Source: an uncultured Alphaproteobacteria bacterium (lineage in GTDB: Bacteria; Pseudomonadota; Alphaproteobacteria; RF32; CAG-239). From it: a DNA stretch of 64,000 nt. Where the stretch lies: contig CAKQSV010000003.1 in NCBI GenBank assembly GCA_934273635.1, positions 62,001 through 126,000 of the forward strand, written 5' to 3'. Positions 1-8,348 of the stretch are shown here, in pieces. A program made the translations under genes and the position numbers. Under the pieces are notes generated by a model, which had not been told where the DNA came from, ran no database searches, and saw only the letters and a program-made list of their open reading frames with translations. Position 1 is the stretch's first letter. Each line of letters opens with the position of its first letter.

Positions 1-870
1 TAAGTTGGTCTCGGAGGTTTTGGTACAGCCGCTTTCACAGTTGGAATCCGTGGTGAGAATACTGCCGTTCAGTTCGCAATAATATGACGAATTTATCAGC
101 ATGGATTTACTGCAGACCGTGTCAAAGTGCGAGGCGCAGGTGCATGAGGCATATTTGGGAACACTCTTGCCACCCTCCCACACGTTGCACGCCGTGCCCA
201 TGCCGATAGTATGGGTGTTGCCGGTGCCGCACTCGACATAACTGTTGGGACAGCAACCACTATAATAAGTTTCTATTTTTTTGGTTTTCGGCTCATAGGC
301 GCGGCAGGTGTTGGAGACATTAAAAGAACCCTTGTTGCCGCAACTTTCCTGATAATCGCCGTTTTGATTTTGGATGGTGCTGTACGGATAGCGGCTACGG
401 TCGCAGGAACAGCGATATTTCAATCCGCCCTCGGCAAAATAGCAACTGTCGGATACTTGCGCCGTGGAATTGTTGTCACAGGCATCAGTACTGGTTGCCG
501 TGTAGACTTTAGCGTTGCAGCAACCGGAGGTATAGGCACTCGCCCCTTCGCGATTGACATCCTTGGAGCAAAGATAAGACGGTTTAAGGTCGCCGGTGCA
601 CGCCGAGACCGGAATTGCATACCCAAGCGAGGCGCATTGCGTCCGAACGTCTATCTCCCCCTTGCCAAAGTCAAGTTTGGTATCATCCGTCAAAAAACTC
701 ACACTTGCATATTTAGGATAAGGAGAAGTTGTAGGTTTTGACCTAGTTGTAAGGTTGGGTTTGATTTGATCTACGAGGTTGGCGCCTGATGATGATATAA
801 GCCCCGCACTGACATTAAGCGTTGTTGCACACAACAAAATAAGTATGCCAAAACAAAAGCGCATATTCAT
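1..870 (-). CDS. Secreted cysteine-rich repeat protein, partial (runs off left edge)
   Basis: The minus-strand frame is open from an ATG at 870 to base 1 (290 codons, no stop), so the C-terminus lies outside the window. AGAGGTG sits just upstream of the ATG. Residues 1-22 look like a Sec signal peptide ending VSA. The visible part has 23 cysteines, 21 of them after the signal peptide. There are two diverged internal repeats, about residues 115-177 and 204-253; each begins SGCC and contains a CxC pair (YRCSC, YASCTC). This suggests a periplasmic or surface protein held by disulfides, probably with more repeats beyond the edge. I do not recognise the family and assign no function. It is divergent from the cysteine-rich protein/trxB operon. 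A plus-strand ORF over 211-741 is only the shadow of this gene. Confidence 0.8.
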   Translation of the reverse strand, partial: MNMRFCFGILILLCATTLNVSAGLISSSGANLVDQIKPNLTTRSKPTTSPYPKYASVSFLTDDTKLDFGKGEIDVRTQCASLGYAIPVSACTGDLKPSYLCSKDVNREGASAYTSGCCNAKVYTATSTDACDNNSTAQVSDSCYFAEGGLKYRCSCDRSRYPYSTIQNQNGDYQESCGNKGSFNVSNTCRAYEPKTKKIETYYSGCCPNSYVECGTGNTHTIGMGTACNVWEGGKSVPKYASCTCASHFDTVCSKSMLINSSYYCELNGSILTTDSNCESGCTKTSETNL

Positions 871-1044
871 AAGACACCTCTTGTATAAAACTAAATCAAA
901 ACCTACGATTCTAACTTATCACAAAAAATCAAATTGCACAACAACTTTTTAACCTCATACTTTTTTCTGTCTATTACTCTCACTCTTGGAAGTCGGCTTT
1001 TTATTCTTATATTCTTGGTGACAAATAATATTATGGAGGATAAA

Positions 1045-1287
1045 ATGTCTGAAAACAAAAGTAGAGTTTGCTGTTTTTATGATTATGCCGACAAATGTGA
1101 CTGCGCCGAAGATGATCGTTGCGGTTGCAATTATCCCAACAACACAGACTGTTCATATAAATGTGTGAAGTCTGACAAAACGCTAAAATCACCCGAACAG
1201 CCTCTTGAGATTAAACCAAACACTGTCTGCTTTTGCAGTCCGAAAGATTGTGATTGTAGCGGCAATCAGAAAATTGCGGAAAAATAA
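1045..1287 (+). CDS. Small cysteine-rich CxC protein upstream of trxB
   Basis: An 80-residue protein starting at the ATG at 1045, chosen because GGAGG lies directly upstream; an in-frame start at 934 would add an unlikely hydrophobic leader. It has 12 cysteines, at residues 9, 10, 18, 20, 26, 28, 36, 40, 62, 64, 69 and 71, including the pairs CDC, CGC, CFC and CDC. There is no signal peptide or membrane segment, so it is probably cytoplasmic. The CxC density resembles metallothioneins and thiolate metal-binding peptides, but I recognise no family. It ends 2 nt before trxB, so the two are co-transcribed and probably translationally coupled. Metal buffering, or acting as a thioredoxin-like partner for TrxB, is inference. 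Confidence 0.75.
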   Translation: MSENKSRVCCFYDYADKCDCAEDDRCGCNYPNNTDCSYKCVKSDKTLKSPEQPLEIKPNTVCFCSPKDCDCSGNQKIAEK

Positions 1288-1289
1288 AT

Positions 1290-2231
1290 ATGGCTGAATA
1301 TAAAACTAAAATCTTGATTATCGGCTCGGGACCGGCCGGATACTGTGCGGGAATTTATGCCGCGCGCGCCGGACTTGAGCCGATTATTGTGACCGGACAA
1401 CAAACCGGCGGGCAACTCACCATGACTTCTGAAATTGAGAATTACCCTGGGTTCGCTCAGCCGATTAGCGGCGCCGAACTGGTGGAAAATATGCGCAAAC
1501 AATGCCTGGCTACCGGTTGTCTGATTGTTGACGACACGGTGACTGAAGTTGACTTCGCGCACCGACCGTTTGTTTTGAGCTCTGAGAAACACAATCAATT
1601 TTGCGGCGACAGCGTGATTATTGCTACCGGCGCGTCAGCGCGTTGGCTAAATGTTAAAGGTGAAGAAAAGTTTCGCGGTTGGGGTGTTTCGGCATGTGCC
1701 ACATGTGACGGTTTTTTCTATCGCGGCAAACGGGTGGCTGTGGTCGGTGGCGGCAACACCGCGGCGGAAGAGGCTTTATATTTGGCGGGGTTGGCATCGC
1801 AGGTTTTGTTAATTCACCGTCGAGACGCTTTGCGCGCCGATAAGATTTTACAAGAACGTTTGATGAAAAATCCTCGGATTAATCTGATTTGGGACAGCGT
1901 GGTGGAAGAGGTTTCGGGCTCGGAGAATCCGCTCAGCCTTAATACCGTACGCGTGAAAAACGTAAAAGACGACTCTGAGGCGATTTTGAACGTAGACGGC
2001 TTGTTCGTGGCTATCGGACACACGCCGAACACCGCTATTTTTAAGGGGCAGTTAAAGTTGGATGAGCAAGGTTACATCATCACCGCCGCAGGCTCTTGCA
2101 AAACCAGTGTGAGCGGGGTGTTTGCCGCCGGAGACGTGGTGGCGGGCAACCACAAACAAGCCATTATTGCCGCCGGAAACGGTTGTCAAGCGATGTTGGA
2201 AGCTGAAAAATATCTTGCAGAAATGCAATAA
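1290..2231 (+). CDS. trxB: Thioredoxin-disulfide reductase
   Basis: A 313-residue flavoprotein of normal TrxB length that reduces thioredoxin with NADPH in the cytoplasm. The N-terminal FAD site is GSGPAG at residues 12-17, the redox-active CATC is at 136-139, and the NADPH-site glycine motif GGGNTAAE is at 153-160. A second FAD-binding motif (GVFAAGDV) lies near the C-terminus. It is the middle gene of a three-gene operon, 2 nt after one cysteine-rich mini-gene and 46 nt before another. The ribosome site lies inside the upstream gene (GGAAAA), consistent with translational coupling. No thioredoxin gene is present in the window. The flanking CxC proteins raise the untested possibility that they are extra substrates or partners of this enzyme. 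Confidence 0.95.
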   Translation: MAEYKTKILIIGSGPAGYCAGIYAARAGLEPIIVTGQQTGGQLTMTSEIENYPGFAQPISGAELVENMRKQCLATGCLIVDDTVTEVDFAHRPFVLSSEKHNQFCGDSVIIATGASARWLNVKGEEKFRGWGVSACATCDGFFYRGKRVAVVGGGNTAAEEALYLAGLASQVLLIHRRDALRADKILQERLMKNPRINLIWDSVVEEVSGSENPLSLNTVRVKNVKDDSEAILNVDGLFVAIGHTPNTAIFKGQLKLDEQGYIITAAGSCKTSVSGVFAAGDVVAGNHKQAIIAAGNGCQAMLEAEKYLAEMQ

Positions 2232-2277
2232 TCAGGCTATACCACACCAGTAATAATTTGTTTTAAGGAGAATACTT

Positions 2278-2475
2278 ATGGTGGAAGAAAAATGTTCTTG
2301 TGGCTGCGATTGTGATTGCGGTTGTGACTGCGAATGCTGCTGCAATACCGACAAAGAAATCGCGTTTGAATTGTGCCGCACTTTGATTGAGGGTCGCACC
2401 TATACCGCCGATGCGGTTGCCGAAGCCTACAAAAAGATTTTTGAGGCTGTTAAAAGCTGCAAGTCTGAGGACTAA
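2278..2475 (+). CDS. Small protein with N-terminal (CxC)n array
   Basis: A 65-residue protein preceded by a strong AAGGAG 7 nt before the ATG. Cysteines occur at residues 6, 8, 10, 12, 14, 16, 18, 20, 21 and 22, so every second residue is Cys with Gly, Asp, Ser or Glu between. Residues 26-65 form a helical, charged segment with two more cysteines (33, 61). The array looks like a metal-thiolate cluster tail on a small helical domain. The helical part (IAFELCRTLIEG...AYKKIFEAV) loosely recalls a widespread family of small bacterial proteins of unknown role, a resemblance from memory only. It is the last gene of the operon with the 80-residue Cys-rich protein and trxB; a terminator follows 14 nt after the stop. 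Confidence 0.8.
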   Translation: MVEEKCSCGCDCDCGCDCECCCNTDKEIAFELCRTLIEGRTYTADAVAEAYKKIFEAVKSCKSED

Positions 2476-2489
2476 TTTGTTATTTTCAG

Positions 2490-2521
2490 GAGACTTCCAA
2501 TCAGGAAGTCTCTCTTTTTTT
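2490..2521 (+). terminator. Rho-independent terminator of the trxB operon
   Basis: A 9-bp perfect stem GAGACTTCC/GGAAGTCTC (2490-2498 with 2504-2512), a 5-nt loop, then a run of T. It closes the Cys-rich/trxB/Cys-rich operon. Confidence 0.9.
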
Positions 2522-2550
2522 GATTTTTATTTTAACAATCGGATAAAATT

Positions 2551-3384
2551 ATGCTACATATCGGATGTCATCTTTCAGCCGCAAAGGGCTTTTTACATAT
2601 GGGAAAAGAGGCGTTATCTATCGGCGCCGACACTTTTCAGTTTTTTACACGCAATCCGCGCGGCGGCAATGCCAAAGAGATTTCTCATCAAGATGTGCAA
2701 AGTTTTCTGAAACTCAGTCATGAACATAATTTTGCCCCGATTTTGGCGCACGCCCCCTACACTATCAACCCTTGTTCCGACAATCCGCAAACGCGTGAAT
2801 TTGCTGAAATGGCCATGACTGACGATATGAAACGGATGGCGTTTGTGGATGGCAATCTGTATAATTTTCACCCCGGAAGTCATGTCGGGCAAGGCGTCGA
2901 GACAGCCATAACTCTGATTGCGGATCTGCTTAACCGCGTGTTGCAACCAGACCTGAACACCACAGTTTTATTAGAGACGATGTCAGGTAAAGGCAGCGAG
3001 GTCGGCTCGCGTTTTGAGGAGCTGCAAGACATTATCAGCCGCGTGGAATTGTCCGACAAGCTAGGCGTGTGTTTGGATACGTGTCATATTTATTCCGCAG
3101 GTTATGATATTGTAAACAATCTGGACGGGGTGTTGGAAGAGTTTGATAAAATTATCGGGCTGAAACGCTTGCGCGCGATTCATCTTAACGATTCAATGAC
3201 GCCGTTTGCCTCCCACAAAGACCGACACGAAAAAATCGGACAAGGGACTATCGGCGCCGAAGCACTCATCCGTTTGGTCAATCACCCCAAACTCAAGCAC
3301 CTGCCATTTTTGCTGGAGACGCCGAACGAACTGTCGGGTTATGCGCAAGAAATTTTGCTGTTTCGGAATAACTTTAACGGCTAA
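2551..3384 (+). CDS. nfo: Endonuclease IV (AP endonuclease)
   Basis: A 277-residue TIM-barrel AP endonuclease that incises DNA 5' of abasic sites in base-excision repair, using a trinuclear zinc centre. Family features are visible: the N-terminal HLSAAKG, FHPGSHVG, the metal-binding LLETMSGKG, CLDTCHIYSAGYD, HLNDS and the late HEKIGQG. The length is normal. The ATG at 2551 has little Shine-Dalgarno signal, but the N-terminus MLHIGCHLS matches the family. The 3' end overlaps the end of ogt on the other strand by 4 nt, pairing two DNA-repair genes tail to tail. Confidence 0.93.
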   Translation: MLHIGCHLSAAKGFLHMGKEALSIGADTFQFFTRNPRGGNAKEISHQDVQSFLKLSHEHNFAPILAHAPYTINPCSDNPQTREFAEMAMTDDMKRMAFVDGNLYNFHPGSHVGQGVETAITLIADLLNRVLQPDLNTTVLLETMSGKGSEVGSRFEELQDIISRVELSDKLGVCLDTCHIYSAGYDIVNNLDGVLEEFDKIIGLKRLRAIHLNDSMTPFASHKDRHEKIGQGTIGAEALIRLVNHPKLKHLPFLLETPNELSGYAQEILLFRNNFNG

Positions 3385-3836
3385 AGCGTTGACATTGTTT
3401 CTAAATCAAGAAGTTTTTGTTTTATCTCGGTGCCGCCGCCATAGCCGCCAAGCGCGCCGCTATTGAGCACAACACGGTGGCAGGGGATGATAATCGGTAA
3501 CGGATTTTTGTGGGCGGCGCTGCCTATCGCCCTGCTGCATTGGGGATTGCCAAACATCTCCGCCACTTGTTTATAGCTCCAGACCTTGCCGTAGGGAATC
3601 TGCCGCAGGATATTCCACACTTTTATTTGAAACTCAGTTCCGACAAGTTTGGTCGGCACCGTAAAGTTTTGACGGGTGCCGTTCATATATTCCGCAATCT
3701 CGGCTTTGGCTTGTTTGAGAACCGCTGTTTCTTTGTGTTTGCCCTCCAACGGCGTAAAGCTCACCCGCAATAATGCCTTGTCATCGGCGCCAAGCCACAA
3801 ACGACCGATACCGGTTGTCATTGTCGATATGTACAT
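3381..3836 (-). CDS. ogt: Methylated-DNA--protein-cysteine methyltransferase
   Basis: A 151-residue O6-alkylguanine repair protein that transfers the alkyl group irreversibly to its own cysteine. The active site PCHR is at residues 118-121 (C119), and the recognition-helix segment with SRAIGSA precedes it at 101-107. I place the start at 3836, where AGGAAGAG precedes the ATG. A longer start at 3854 would lie against the upstream terminator's U-tract and is unlikely. There is no AdaA or transcription-factor domain, so this is a simple Ogt/MGMT type. It is convergent with nfo. Confidence 0.92.
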   Translation of the reverse strand: MYISTMTTGIGRLWLGADDKALLRVSFTPLEGKHKETAVLKQAKAEIAEYMNGTRQNFTVPTKLVGTEFQIKVWNILRQIPYGKVWSYKQVAEMFGNPQCSRAIGSAAHKNPLPIIIPCHRVVLNSGALGGYGGGTEIKQKLLDLETMSTL

Positions 3837-3850
3837 GAAACTCTTCCTCA

Positions 3851-3890
3851 TCAAAAAAAAGCTATCCGACTTATGACAAGCAGGATAGCC
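3851..3890 (-). terminator. Terminator after the small membrane protein gene
   Basis: Read on the minus strand: stem GCTATCC/GGATAGC (3883-3889 with 3861-3867) followed by eight T. It separates the 114-residue membrane protein gene from ogt and argues against the longer ogt start. Confidence 0.8.
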
Positions 3891-3913
3891 TCGAAAAACA
3901 ATTTTGACAATTA

Positions 3914-4258
3914 TTATTTATCTAAAATAACTTTTATCAGATTAAGCAGGAACACAACCACCAAAAAGGCAAACGCTCTGACCAAAATGATATATAAGCT
4001 GCCGCTGGTGCCAATGACAATATATTGAATTATTAACGAAGTTGCGGCGGCAACACCGGTGTTTATCATCCAATATTTACTGTTGTTCATAAAAATAAAG
4101 GCACAAACGGCGGCGGGACCGAAAATCAGCGGATTTTCAAGCCAAACCAACGTGTTTGAAACCAACATATTAATGTAGCTGATACGCATAAATTTGCCGA
4201 TTAAAATCAACAGAAGACCCATTGCAAATAAAAACAAGTAGGTTTGTCTTTTACTCAT
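3914..4258 (-). CDS. Small integral membrane protein, unknown
   Basis: A 114-residue protein that is mostly hydrophobic, with about four membrane segments (roughly residues 6-24, 34-55, 62-82 and 88-110) and few charges outside the termini. No domain was recognised. It lies downstream of the glycosyltransferase/acyltransferase operon with a gap of about 110 nt and is closed by its own terminator, so it could be a late member of that operon. A role in export or modification of the glycan would be a guess. Confidence 0.65.
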   Translation of the reverse strand: MSKRQTYLFLFAMGLLLILIGKFMRISYINMLVSNTLVWLENPLIFGPAAVCAFIFMNNSKYWMINTGVAAATSLIIQYIVIGTSGSLYIILVRAFAFLVVVFLLNLIKVILDK

Positions 4259-4369
4259 ATTGCATACTCCAAATATTTTTGTTCTCGGACTAATGTAGCC
4301 AATTTATATAAAAAGAAAATCCATTTTAGCGGGATTTGCACAACTTTCACCCCTATCCTTGCGCTGCGT

Positions 4370-5206
4370 TTATTTGCCACGCCAAAGAGCCAACCGGCGA
4401 CGCAAGCGATTGTACACACTACAAGTGTTTTTGTGGCGGCGGATGCACTCCGGATTACCTTTGGTACGGTGATAAAAGGCAACGGCGTCATCCTCGTTTT
4501 GCAAGGGGAAGAGTTGCGCGTTTTCAGGCGCGTCCGACACCGCCCAAACCACGTTTTCTTTAACCACGCGCGCGGGTTGTCCGGCAACAATGCAATGCGG
4601 CGGCACGCTCTTGCTGACAATACAGCCAAAGCCCAAAATACAGCCGTTGCCCAGTGTGACGCCCTTCAAAACCGTGGTTTTGCGCCCTACCCAGACGTTA
4701 TCTTCAATCACAACGTCTTTATTGGGGTTGAGCCGTTTGCCCGAAAAGTCATAAATCGGGTGATAGTCGGTGTTATAAATGACAGTATCGGCCAAGCCAC
4801 AGTCGCCCAAGGTGATTTTTCCGCCTTTGGCGGCAACCAACGGCGGCCAGGTGCACCACAAGCGTTTGGCGGTGATTTCCGCCCCGTCTTTAAGGTCAAA
4901 CTCGCCGGTCAGCGTGGAGTTGGCGCCAATATCCAAATGCGACTTGTCGTAGGCGTAAACCCCAACTTTCATCATCTCGGTATTGCGCCCGATGTGCACA
5001 TGGGAATCTTTAATCATAAAAATAGTGCCTTCCATATACACGCCGTCGTCAATCTCGAGCGATGAGTTGCCGAACAGTTTGATTTTGGTGTTGCGCATAA
5101 ATACGTTTTTGCCAAAGGTCACCTGATTGTTGCCGCCTTTCAAATAAACATCGGAACACTTCCAATATGACGGCACGCCGTTGATGTGATTGTTATGTCT
5201 GCTCAT
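4370..5206 (-). CDS. Left-handed beta-helix acyltransferase (hexapeptide repeat)
   Basis: A 278-residue protein with a long parallel beta-helix pattern, with recurring short strands such as VFMRNTKIKLFGNSSLEI, VHIGRNTEM and LDIGANSTL. It ends in a classic O-acetyltransferase tail: VVIEDNVWVGRKTTVLKGVTLGNG, then the SKSVPP and AGQPARVVKEN turn. Such enzymes transfer acetyl (or another acyl group) from a CoA donor to sugars of surface polysaccharides. It is the third gene of an operon with two glycosyltransferases; 3 nt separate it from the middle gene. The substrate cannot be told from sequence. The C-terminal 40 residues (basic, Arg-rich) are beyond the family core. Confidence 0.85.
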   Translation of the reverse strand: MSRHNNHINGVPSYWKCSDVYLKGGNNQVTFGKNVFMRNTKIKLFGNSSLEIDDGVYMEGTIFMIKDSHVHIGRNTEMMKVGVYAYDKSHLDIGANSTLTGEFDLKDGAEITAKRLWCTWPPLVAAKGGKITLGDCGLADTVIYNTDYHPIYDFSGKRLNPNKDVVIEDNVWVGRKTTVLKGVTLGNGCILGFGCIVSKSVPPHCIVAGQPARVVKENVVWAVSDAPENAQLFPLQNEDDAVAFYHRTKGNPECIRRHKNTCSVYNRLRRRLALWRGK

Positions 5207-5209
5207 TTG

Positions 5210-6166
5210 TTATCCTTGTTTTTCAGGAAGTTTGAAACCGAACTCCGAGGCTATCAGGTCAATAATCTCTTGCCTGCGGTAGACGGCTTTGCCCTGCCCT
5301 TGATCGACCCAAACCGAGTGACCGCTGTGACCTTGCCATTGGTGTTGGTAGTATTGCGCGCGTTTTTGCGCGTCAAGCAGCGGATCGCAAATTTTATAGC
5401 CTTTCTCTATGCCTTTGCAGAAGATATACGCGCCAATGTCGGCGTCTCGGTAATAATTGCCAAAATAGCCCTGAGACCAAGCGCTCACCTCGCGCAATTT
5501 GGCAACATCAGCCAGACAGCTCCACTCATTGACGCGGCAATCCATTTTGTAGCCGTCTTTACGGGTGAAGTTTTTAATATCTTGAGCAGGTGATTTCGGC
5601 GTTAGAGGCCACGTCGGCGACGGACGCTCACCGTTCATAATTTTGGTCGGGGAGCAAATCTCCTTAAACCCGCAACGCCAACACTGCCCTAAATCGCCCA
5701 CCAAAAACAATTTATCGTCTTGGGCGAAGCTTTGCAAATACAAATCTATCACATTGTCGACAAAACGCACATCATCATGGATGATATAAAGATATTTTTT
5801 GTCGGTGTGGTCGATGGCGTATTGATAGCGAATATTGTCAACATTGTGCTCATAAGACGGACTGACAAAGCGCACCCAATGTTGCAACATATATTTCCAA
5901 TCCATATAGTCGGCGCGTTTCCAACGCGGATAAACCTCTCTGACCCAAACATTGCGCGGATTTTCTCGTACATTTAACTTCCACGGGCGGAAATATTCCT
6001 GCACCTCAGGCGCAAGATAAACGCCGCAGGTGCCGTCGCCGGAGCGGTCATCGTTGATATAGACCGTGTCAACCATATCTTCAGCCACGCGTTTGAGGGT
6101 CATCAAGGTATAAATCAGAGATTCCGGTTTTTTGAAAGAATTTACGGCAACGTCAACTTTTGTCAT
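5210..6166 (-). CDS. GT-A fold glycosyltransferase-like protein
   Basis: A 318-residue protein with an N-terminal strand MTKVDVAVNSFKKPESL typical of GT-A transferases, a nucleotide-binding-like NDDRSGDG at residues 39-46, and a metal-site candidate HDD at 130-132 preceded by hydrophobic KKYLYII. It lacks the exact family-2 motifs of its upstream neighbour, so it is a divergent transferase. Its ATG overlaps the stop of the upstream glycosyltransferase by 4 nt (ATGA), indicating translational coupling. It probably acts on the cytoplasmic face in assembly of an LPS or capsule-type glycan; the sugar specificity is unknown. Confidence 0.7.
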   Translation of the reverse strand: MTKVDVAVNSFKKPESLIYTLMTLKRVAEDMVDTVYINDDRSGDGTCGVYLAPEVQEYFRPWKLNVRENPRNVWVREVYPRWKRADYMDWKYMLQHWVRFVSPSYEHNVDNIRYQYAIDHTDKKYLYIIHDDVRFVDNVIDLYLQSFAQDDKLFLVGDLGQCWRCGFKEICSPTKIMNGERPSPTWPLTPKSPAQDIKNFTRKDGYKMDCRVNEWSCLADVAKLREVSAWSQGYFGNYYRDADIGAYIFCKGIEKGYKICDPLLDAQKRAQYYQHQWQGHSGHSVWVDQGQGKAVYRRQEIIDLIASEFGFKLPEKQG

Positions 6167-7152
6167 ACAAACAACCTCGCTAACTTATAGTTTCCACGGA
6201 AAAACAATTGGCACGCCAACCATTTTCTGACACCAAGCAGTTGCGGACGCAACGCGCCCTCGCCAGCCAAAGAGACGGCATATTCCCGCGCTTTTTTCAA
6301 AGACGCCAAACGGGTTTTCTCATCTTTCAGGCGGCGCAGAGGTTGCGAAACCACCGACTTGAAGATAAAACGAGTGATGTATTTTTGCAAAATTTTGCGC
6401 TCGTTAGCGGCTTTGACGCGGGATGATTTGAGAAAATAATCCGACATAATTTTACCGGCCTCGGCATGCGACTTGATGTATTTGTCGTTAATGCCACGGT
6501 TCATAACCGAGGTTGAACTGTCCCGATAATAAAGAAGTTGCGTGTCGGTGTGAATAAGGCTCATGGTGTGAAACATAACCTTAAGGCTGAAGACCGTATC
6601 TTCGGCAGGTTGCACATTGACCGGAAACTCAATGCCGGCAATCGCGTCTTTTTTATACAAACGATTCCAAACCAACACCGAACCGCCGCGTTTGTTCTTA
6701 AAATAAAAATTAAACGGATTTTGATAAACTTCAAACTTGATGTCGTCCAATTTATACGACGGTGGATTTTGCAACACAAAATCATCGGGCACGGTTTTGT
6801 TGACAAACTCGGCAACGTCATAATTGCCTTTTTGTATCAGATAATACAAAACTTCCATAGCCTGCGGGTGGAGCATATCGTCCTGATCAAGCAGTGCTAC
6901 ATAAGGCGCGGTTGCTTCTTTAAGCCCGTGATTGCGCGCCGCCGAACACCCCGCGTTGGGCTGGTTTATCAAGCGAAAGCGAGCGTCTTTCTCGGCAAAG
7001 GACTTAACAATATCTTCGGTGCGGTCGGTTGAGCCGTCATTAACGCACAAGACCTCAAAATCCTTAAAGGTTTGCGCGGCAACGGAATTCAGACACGGCC
7101 ATAAATATTTTTCGGCATTATAAAGGGGAATAATTAAAGAAATTAAAGGCAT
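6163..7152 (-). CDS. Family 2 glycosyltransferase
   Basis: A 329-residue GT2 enzyme. The N-terminus (ISLIIPLYNAEKYL) is the standard GT2 opening, NDGSTD lies at residues 38-43, and the metal-binding DQDD at 89-92. The C-terminal half is basic with amphipathic helices but no clear membrane segment. A Shine-Dalgarno AAGGAT precedes the ATG. It is the first gene of the three-gene glycan operon (GT2, GT-A-like, acyltransferase), divergent from nagZ. It likely transfers a nucleotide-activated sugar to a surface glycan. Confidence 0.92.
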   Translation of the reverse strand: MPLISLIIPLYNAEKYLWPCLNSVAAQTFKDFEVLCVNDGSTDRTEDIVKSFAEKDARFRLINQPNAGCSAARNHGLKEATAPYVALLDQDDMLHPQAMEVLYYLIQKGNYDVAEFVNKTVPDDFVLQNPPSYKLDDIKFEVYQNPFNFYFKNKRGGSVLVWNRLYKKDAIAGIEFPVNVQPAEDTVFSLKVMFHTMSLIHTDTQLLYYRDSSTSVMNRGINDKYIKSHAEAGKIMSDYFLKSSRVKAANERKILQKYITRFIFKSVVSQPLRRLKDEKTRLASLKKAREYAVSLAGEGALRPQLLGVRKWLACQLFFRGNYKLARLFV

Positions 7153-7274
7153 TTGCTATCCTTCAAGAGTTGTAAACAATACCCAATCTTATAACGGTAA
7201 TCCGCCGTTTTTGCAACTATTTTAAACTGTTTGTTAAGTGTAATCATTTATGCTCTTAAATAAGGAGAATTTTG

Positions 7275-8321
7275 ATGAAACAGATTAAAGCCGCGATTAT
7301 TTCTATTGCCGCAACCTCTCTCTCTGACGAAGAAAAGAGGTTGCTCGCCGCGCATCGACCGTTGGGCGTTTCGTTATTCGCACGCAATATTGAAAATCCC
7401 GAACAGCTCAAAACCTTAACTCAAAGTATTAGAGACGCGGTTGAAACCGATGATATACTGATTGCTATTGATCAGGAAGGCGGACGGGTTTGTCGACTTA
7501 AACACCCCTTATGGCGAAAATATATGTCACAGGCGGCTATCGGCGCACTGCCACTCGTACAAGCGCGACAAGCCGCTGAATTACACGCGCGTTTGATTGC
7601 CGACGATTTGCACCACGCAGGTATAAACTGCAACTTTGCGCCAACGTTGGATGTTTGCACGCCTGATATTACCGCCGCGCTCAAAAGCCGTTGTTTCAGC
7701 TATGATGAAAAATTAACCGCCAGACTCGGGCAAGTGATGTTTGACGCTTATAATCAAGCGGGAATCGTGCCTTGCATCAAGCATTTTGCCGGTCACAGCG
7801 GCGCGCGTAACGACCCGCACTTGCAATTATCAATCATCAGCAAAACGAATCGCCGCTATTTTTATCCGTTTGCACAAATCGCCCCGCAAGCGCTGATGGG
7901 TATGACCGCGCATATTGTGTTGCAAGAATTTGACTCTCTGCCGATTACGATGTCCGCCAGGGTTATACGCTCGCTTATCCGCGAAGAATTCGGTTTCAAG
8001 GGGTTGTTGGTCTCTGACGCCTTGGAAATGCGGGCTTTATCCGGCTCGTTGGCTGAAAAAACACAGGCGGCAATTATGGCCGGTTGCAATGCCGCGCTCT
8101 ATTGCAAGGGGGATATTGACGGGTTGCGCACGGTTTTGGACAACTGCGGATACATTTCCGATGAGAATCGCGAGACATTACAACGTATTTTTGCCCTCAC
8201 CCATCGGCCTTATGCCTCCGAAAACATTGAAAGTATGGACGCTGAATATGCCAATTATGTGGCGCAAGCTCCTGAAATTGTTGATGATTATGACGCGGTT
8301 GAGGTTTTGAATAAGCTTTAA
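7275..8321 (+). CDS. nagZ: Beta-N-acetylhexosaminidase NagZ (GH3)
   Basis: A 348-residue cytoplasmic GH3 enzyme that removes GlcNAc from 1,6-anhydro-muropeptides during cell-wall recycling. The family signature KHFAGHSGARNDPH is at residues 169-182, with the Asp-x-His dyad typical of NagZ (D180, H182). The nucleophile is in SDALEM at 247-252 (D248), and AIDQEGGRVCRL at 64-75 is also conserved. The usual KHFPGHG is KHFAGHS here, a mild deviation. Start at ATG 7275, 6 nt after AGGAGA; an upstream TTG is less likely. It is next to a glycan-synthesis operon but on the opposite strand. Confidence 0.92.
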   Translation: MKQIKAAIISIAATSLSDEEKRLLAAHRPLGVSLFARNIENPEQLKTLTQSIRDAVETDDILIAIDQEGGRVCRLKHPLWRKYMSQAAIGALPLVQARQAAELHARLIADDLHHAGINCNFAPTLDVCTPDITAALKSRCFSYDEKLTARLGQVMFDAYNQAGIVPCIKHFAGHSGARNDPHLQLSIISKTNRRYFYPFAQIAPQALMGMTAHIVLQEFDSLPITMSARVIRSLIREEFGFKGLLVSDALEMRALSGSLAEKTQAAIMAGCNAALYCKGDIDGLRTVLDNCGYISDENRETLQRIFALTHRPYASENIESMDAEYANYVAQAPEIVDDYDAVEVLNKL

Positions 8322-8324
8322 AAC

Positions 8325-8348
8325 AAAAAAGTCACCTTAAGAGGTGAC
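8325..8348 (-). terminator. Terminator of the putative small RNA
   Basis: On the minus strand, a GTCACCT/AGGTGAC stem with a 4-nt loop (8331-8348) is followed by six T. It faces the end of nagZ, and the T-run is only on the minus side, so it serves the leftward transcript. Confidence 0.8.

Noticed and set aside
211..741. 176-residue plus-strand ORF near the left edge
   Set aside because: It is the antisense shadow of the minus-strand secreted cysteine-rich gene, which has a signal peptide, a ribosome site and repeats.
934..1044. N-terminal extension of the 80-residue Cys-rich protein
   Set aside because: A Shine-Dalgarno GGAGG sits directly before the ATG at 1045; the extension is AT-rich noncoding-like.
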